A DNA stretch of 16,496 nucleotides, taken from NCBI GenBank assembly GCA_035546295.1, contig DATKBT010000079.1, positions 1 through 16,496 of the forward strand. The letters are read 5' to 3'. The stretch comes from DATKBT01 sp035546295 (lineage in GTDB: Bacteria; Acidobacteriota; Thermoanaerobaculia; Multivoradales; Multivoraceae). Of this stretch, positions 15,601 to 16,496 are shown in pieces. The notes beneath the pieces are model-generated. The model was not told the origin of the DNA. It did no database searches and was given only the letters and a program-made list of their open reading frames with translations. Each line of letters opens with the position of its first letter. The stretch's first letter is position 1. Made by a program: the position numbers and the translations under genes.

Positions 15601-16051
15601 GCTGGCCGAGTCGGGCGTCTCCCAGAGCTTCGACCTGAAGCTGCTGCCGAGGGTGTGGGCCGAGCTCGACCCGTTCCATGCCCTCGAGGAAGCCCCCGAT
15701 CTCGCCACCTTGCTCGACGCCCCGGCCCTGGTGCGGCCGGGCCACTCGATCTCGCTCCCGCTCGACCCCGAGCTCGACCGGGGAGCCGTCGGCTACGCGA
15801 TGGTGCGTCTGCGCTCGGCGCGTCACCTGCTCGAGCCCGGGGCGAGGAGTGTCCAGCTCTACCTGCGCTACGACCGGGACAACTGCTGCGGCTTCGTCTT
15901 CGACCTCGGCGACCACGACGACGGCAGCGTCGAGTACCTGGTGCGACTGTCGACCCAGTGGCGTTGGTCGCACGGGGAGGTCTCCTCGTTGCGACTGTGG
16001 ACCACCCACCCCACCGTCGTAGAGCGCGTCGAGCTCAGAGCGCGCGACTGA
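12647..16051 (+). CDS. Large polytopic membrane protein, probable GT-C glycosyltransferase
   Basis: This is 1134 aa from a GTG overlapping the TGA of the acetyltransferase gene (GTGA). Residues ~1-678 contain about a dozen hydrophobic helices. After helix 6 or so comes ELDTFHKGEQLLPAHQLFR (Asp349, His352, Glu355), then PLVDLRLTHTLSDLVYPGLY. This resembles the 'D-x-x-H-x-GE ... D ... HT/HG' lumenal motif of GT39/GT83-like GT-C enzymes (from memory). A second loop, LMNPYYSMPLLLAL, precedes more helices. From ~680 to the end is a 455-residue soluble region: an alpha/beta segment (GETFYDFTNSPALYAIADR, then FVLFKQGTFWDTLDG) followed by two beta-rich, carbohydrate-binding-like stretches. The family assignment is tentative. 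It probably transfers or polymerises envelope glycan, with the acetyltransferase modifying the product (inference). Confidence 0.72.
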   Translation: MSLQERLARLRGALSPQPWTWCWAVAVTLHAVRSRALRLFDAVQPLDSFRDRAIGATTMQGVDASGYAKGYMELVVLTGAAFVAAAALAALIHRQLEVKGWHSRLPGEIRFVELSSLFVALALSLSFLGRWQALATVAWVLTGFQLLAALLGAARIALLRSGERDRGRARDAVQRRAIARQLGRPALLVHALALATSVGLPLWAILAHHTPLESLSGVPAFVLFSLVSGALAWRTARSLAARAPARRALRLRMVRDLPLLLLPGALVAANELQYRLSQLPVTLLGVAALIVVAALVPLAGTLADRLLPKAGRSSPTAGRLATAVYLPAVLASLALLAAYRHGYASTELDTFHKGEQLLPAHQLFRFGVIPLVDLRLTHTLSDLVYPGLYTLFHGFRGGEHALAMLTWMKWMPLVVAIPLLYFLLASVTTPLFAVLACTTTPVLALMNPYYSMPLLLALLLGHYARRPTVARLAGVWLGLLWVLAWRIDFGLAGGLATLLVLAARSLSGPRLDRRSLARSLVPAAAVAALSLATLALLSAQPLIPALADLLHSYTYRLTTRVRAQIIPSYGILAALQYYLLPATGIAVVLLFVGRRLLGGGRVHSSRYPLLFLALFSLAISVRSLARHSLIEGFNGYFFFLLLVLLPAFVTAESGLARRRRALSFVLALFFLRLLLMLPPAGEVTGAAELSHLLPESRGVELRDWRGDEVRYRFDASPFEDVLAFLERHLEEGETFYDFTNSPALYAIADRRFPTWVISTLAQTSESVQADSIRELDAWYESGRLPFVLFKQGTFWDTLDGVPSEVGSYRIAEWIYRHYRPLARFRGFEVWQDLRDDPLPIDWKTEIVFPIKERITGPSIEVDRLSRRGGVAVRTGEDDPHLYGFLRMRSSPELASRDRWTLEIEGRSSVAERFQVFYRLEGGDFSDQRSFTVSASELEAGETEVWEMRLDETSGVIVDLRIDPPEGAEFEIERVALTGTTIGLEGLAESGVSQSFDLKLLPRVWAELDPFHALEEAPDLATLLDAPALVRPGHSISLPLDPELDRGAVGYAMVRLRSARHLLEPGARSVQLYLRYDRDNCCGFVFDLGDHDDGSVEYLVRLSTQWRWSHGEVSSLRLWTTHPTVVERVELRARD

Positions 16052-16052
16052 C

Positions 16053-16120
16053 GAGCGCGCTGGGATCATGCGCGTCCGGCGCTTCGAAGCCTGCCCACCG
16101 GAGCCCAGCCCGCGGCGCTC
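16053..16120 (+). terminator. Large hairpin directly after the membrane-protein gene
   Basis: Starting 2 nt after the stop codon, gagcgcgctggg (16053-16064) pairs with cccagc (16104-16109) and gcgctc (16115-16120) around a 5-nt bulge. Inside, tccgg (16075-16079) pairs with ccgga (16098-16102), and gcttcgaagc (16081-16090) is self-complementary. No T run follows, so it may protect the 3' end or halt the polymerase only weakly. Confidence 0.4.
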
Positions 16121-16123
16121 GCT

Positions 16124-16155
16124 GCCGAGTGGTGACCACCACGAGCCCGCTCGGC
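16124..16155 (+). repeat. Partial M2 copy (right half only)
   Basis: 25 nt at 16127-16151 are identical to 16409-16433, the right part of M2. The left M2 arm is missing. Flanking bases form a new short stem instead (gccgag 16124-16129 with ctcggc 16150-16155), which overlaps the left arm of M1 by 3 nt. Confidence 0.75.
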
Positions 16156-16245
16156 CGACTAGGCCAGCGGGAAAATCAAAGAATGGTCAACGTTCGATCA
16201 AGCCGCGTTGGTCACCAGGATTCCGCGGTTTCGGCCTAGTCGGCC
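16153..16245 (+). ncRNA. Structured element copy B, module M1
   Basis: ggccgactaggcc (16153-16165) pairs perfectly (13 bp) with ggcctagtcggcc (16233-16245). The conserved core 16180-16206 includes TGGTC and GATCA with loop AACGTTC. Then aagccgcg (16200-16207) pairs with cgcggttt (16224-16231), 8 bp with one G.T, one base from the outer right arm. The architecture is the same as copy A, 4.3 kb away and in the same orientation. The length of this module is the same in both copies (93 nt). Confidence 0.55.
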
Positions 16246-16248
16246 TGA

Positions 16249-16350
16249 GCCCGCGCCCGTCCGCGGGCGCTTGGGCGGGGAACCTTGGTCCCGCGCTTGC
16301 GCGGGACCAACGAGCACACTCCGCTGAGGCCCGAAGGGCCGGAGGCGGAG
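16249..16350 (+). other. Chain of three hairpins, copy B variable region
   Basis: Hairpin 1: gcccgcg (16249-16255) with cgcgggc (16262-16268). Hairpin 2: ttggtcccgcgc (16285-16296) with gcgcgggaccaa (16299-16310), perfect, apex G(CTTG)C. Hairpin 3: ctccgc (16319-16324) with gcggag (16345-16350), enclosing ggccc-gaa-gggcc (16328-16340). Copy A has only one hairpin here, so this region varies in length while its flanks are conserved. Confidence 0.65.
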
Positions 16351-16360
16351 AAGAACATCA

Positions 16361-16435
16361 GTAGCGGGCTCGTGGTATGAGCTCGCCTCGCGTTCGCGGC
16401 TCGTTGGGGAGTGGTGACCACCACGAGCCCGCTAC
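16361..16435 (+). repeat. Structured element copy B, module M2 (long hairpin)
   Basis: gtagcgggctcgtggt (16361-16376) pairs perfectly with accacgagcccgctac (16420-16435). Compared with copy A the outermost pair is G-C instead of C-G. A local alternative, gtggt (16411-16415) with accac (16420-16424), is also kept. The interior can form cgcg-tt-cgcg (16388-16397), which copy A lacks. From 16436 to the window end no gene is seen, but the last bases are GGAAGG, which would suit a ribosome site for a gene starting just beyond. Confidence 0.8.
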
Positions 16436-16496
16436 GTCTCTTGCTCGCTCAATGTCTCCGCCACGTTAGACGCAGAAATCATCACGATCCGGAAGG

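Noticed and set aside
13973..16069. 698-codon minus-strand open frame opposite the membrane protein
   Set aside because: Composition (Gln/Glu/Arg/Gly-rich, no domain) and position fit a high-GC antisense shadow of a real gene.
11829..16435. Copies A and B as the ends of a transposon
   Set aside because: They are in direct, not inverted, orientation, no transposase lies between them, and no target-site duplication is evident. A cassette moved by recombination remains possible.
16465..16471. GTTAGAC, matching the integron attC core GTTRRRY
   Set aside because: No matching inverse core (RYYYAAC) lies at the right distance, no integrase is present, and M1/M2 do not have attC layout. A single 7-mer is chance.

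Overview
This is a high-GC window from what looks like a Gram-negative bacterium. Three predicted proteins have Sec-type signal peptides that would be cut before Gln (AxA|Q style), and two have lipoprotein signals. There is a dockerin-like tail, and two AlkP/sulfatase-superfamily lipoproteins end in an LxALGYV tail. That mix suits Acidobacteriota or a similar deep-branching high-GC phylum, but this is inference. No rRNA, tRNA, CRISPR array, phage or transposase gene was seen.

Layout. 1-325: two ~118-bp direct repeats with internal hairpins, the last copy ending on the stop codon of the first gene. 323-1366 (-): secreted protein with four beta/gamma-crystallin calcium motifs. 1555-~3156 (-): sulfatase-like lipoprotein with an uncertain start. 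3437-4594 and 4591-5757 (+): two translationally coupled secreted proteins, a beta-propeller-like protein and an SGNH hydrolase with an Ig-like domain and a dockerin-like tail. 5838-5960 (+): a possible gene remnant. 5973-7574 (-): second sulfatase-like lipoprotein. 7651-10062 and 10059-10868 (+): GT-C-type membrane glycosyltransferase coupled to a metallo-beta-lactamase-fold hydrolase. 10976-11776 (-): sugar-phosphate nucleotidyltransferase. 12120-12650 and 12647-16051 (+): serine-acetyltransferase-type hexapeptide enzyme coupled to an 1134-residue membrane protein. 16052-16496: no gene seen, densely packed with hairpins.

Taken together the genes point to the cell envelope: sugar activation (nucleotidyltransferase), membrane sugar transfer (two GT-C-like proteins), acetylation, and periplasmic or surface hydrolysis or transfer (two AlkP-superfamily lipoproteins and the SGNH hydrolase). 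Three gene pairs overlap by 4 bp (ATGA, GTGA, GTGA), so translational coupling is the rule here.

The most unusual item is a repeated, structured intergenic element. One copy lies at 11829-12038, in the leader region of the acetyltransferase/membrane-protein operon. Another lies at 16153-16435, after that operon and possibly just ahead of the next gene. Each copy has a three-stem module (M1), a middle hairpin with a G(CUUG)C loop, and a long 16-bp hairpin (M2). Where the two copies differ inside stems, several differences preserve pairing: T-A versus C-G, T.G versus T-A, G-C versus G.T, C-G versus G-C. I do not recognise the element as a known RNA family. It is the best candidate here for something undescribed.
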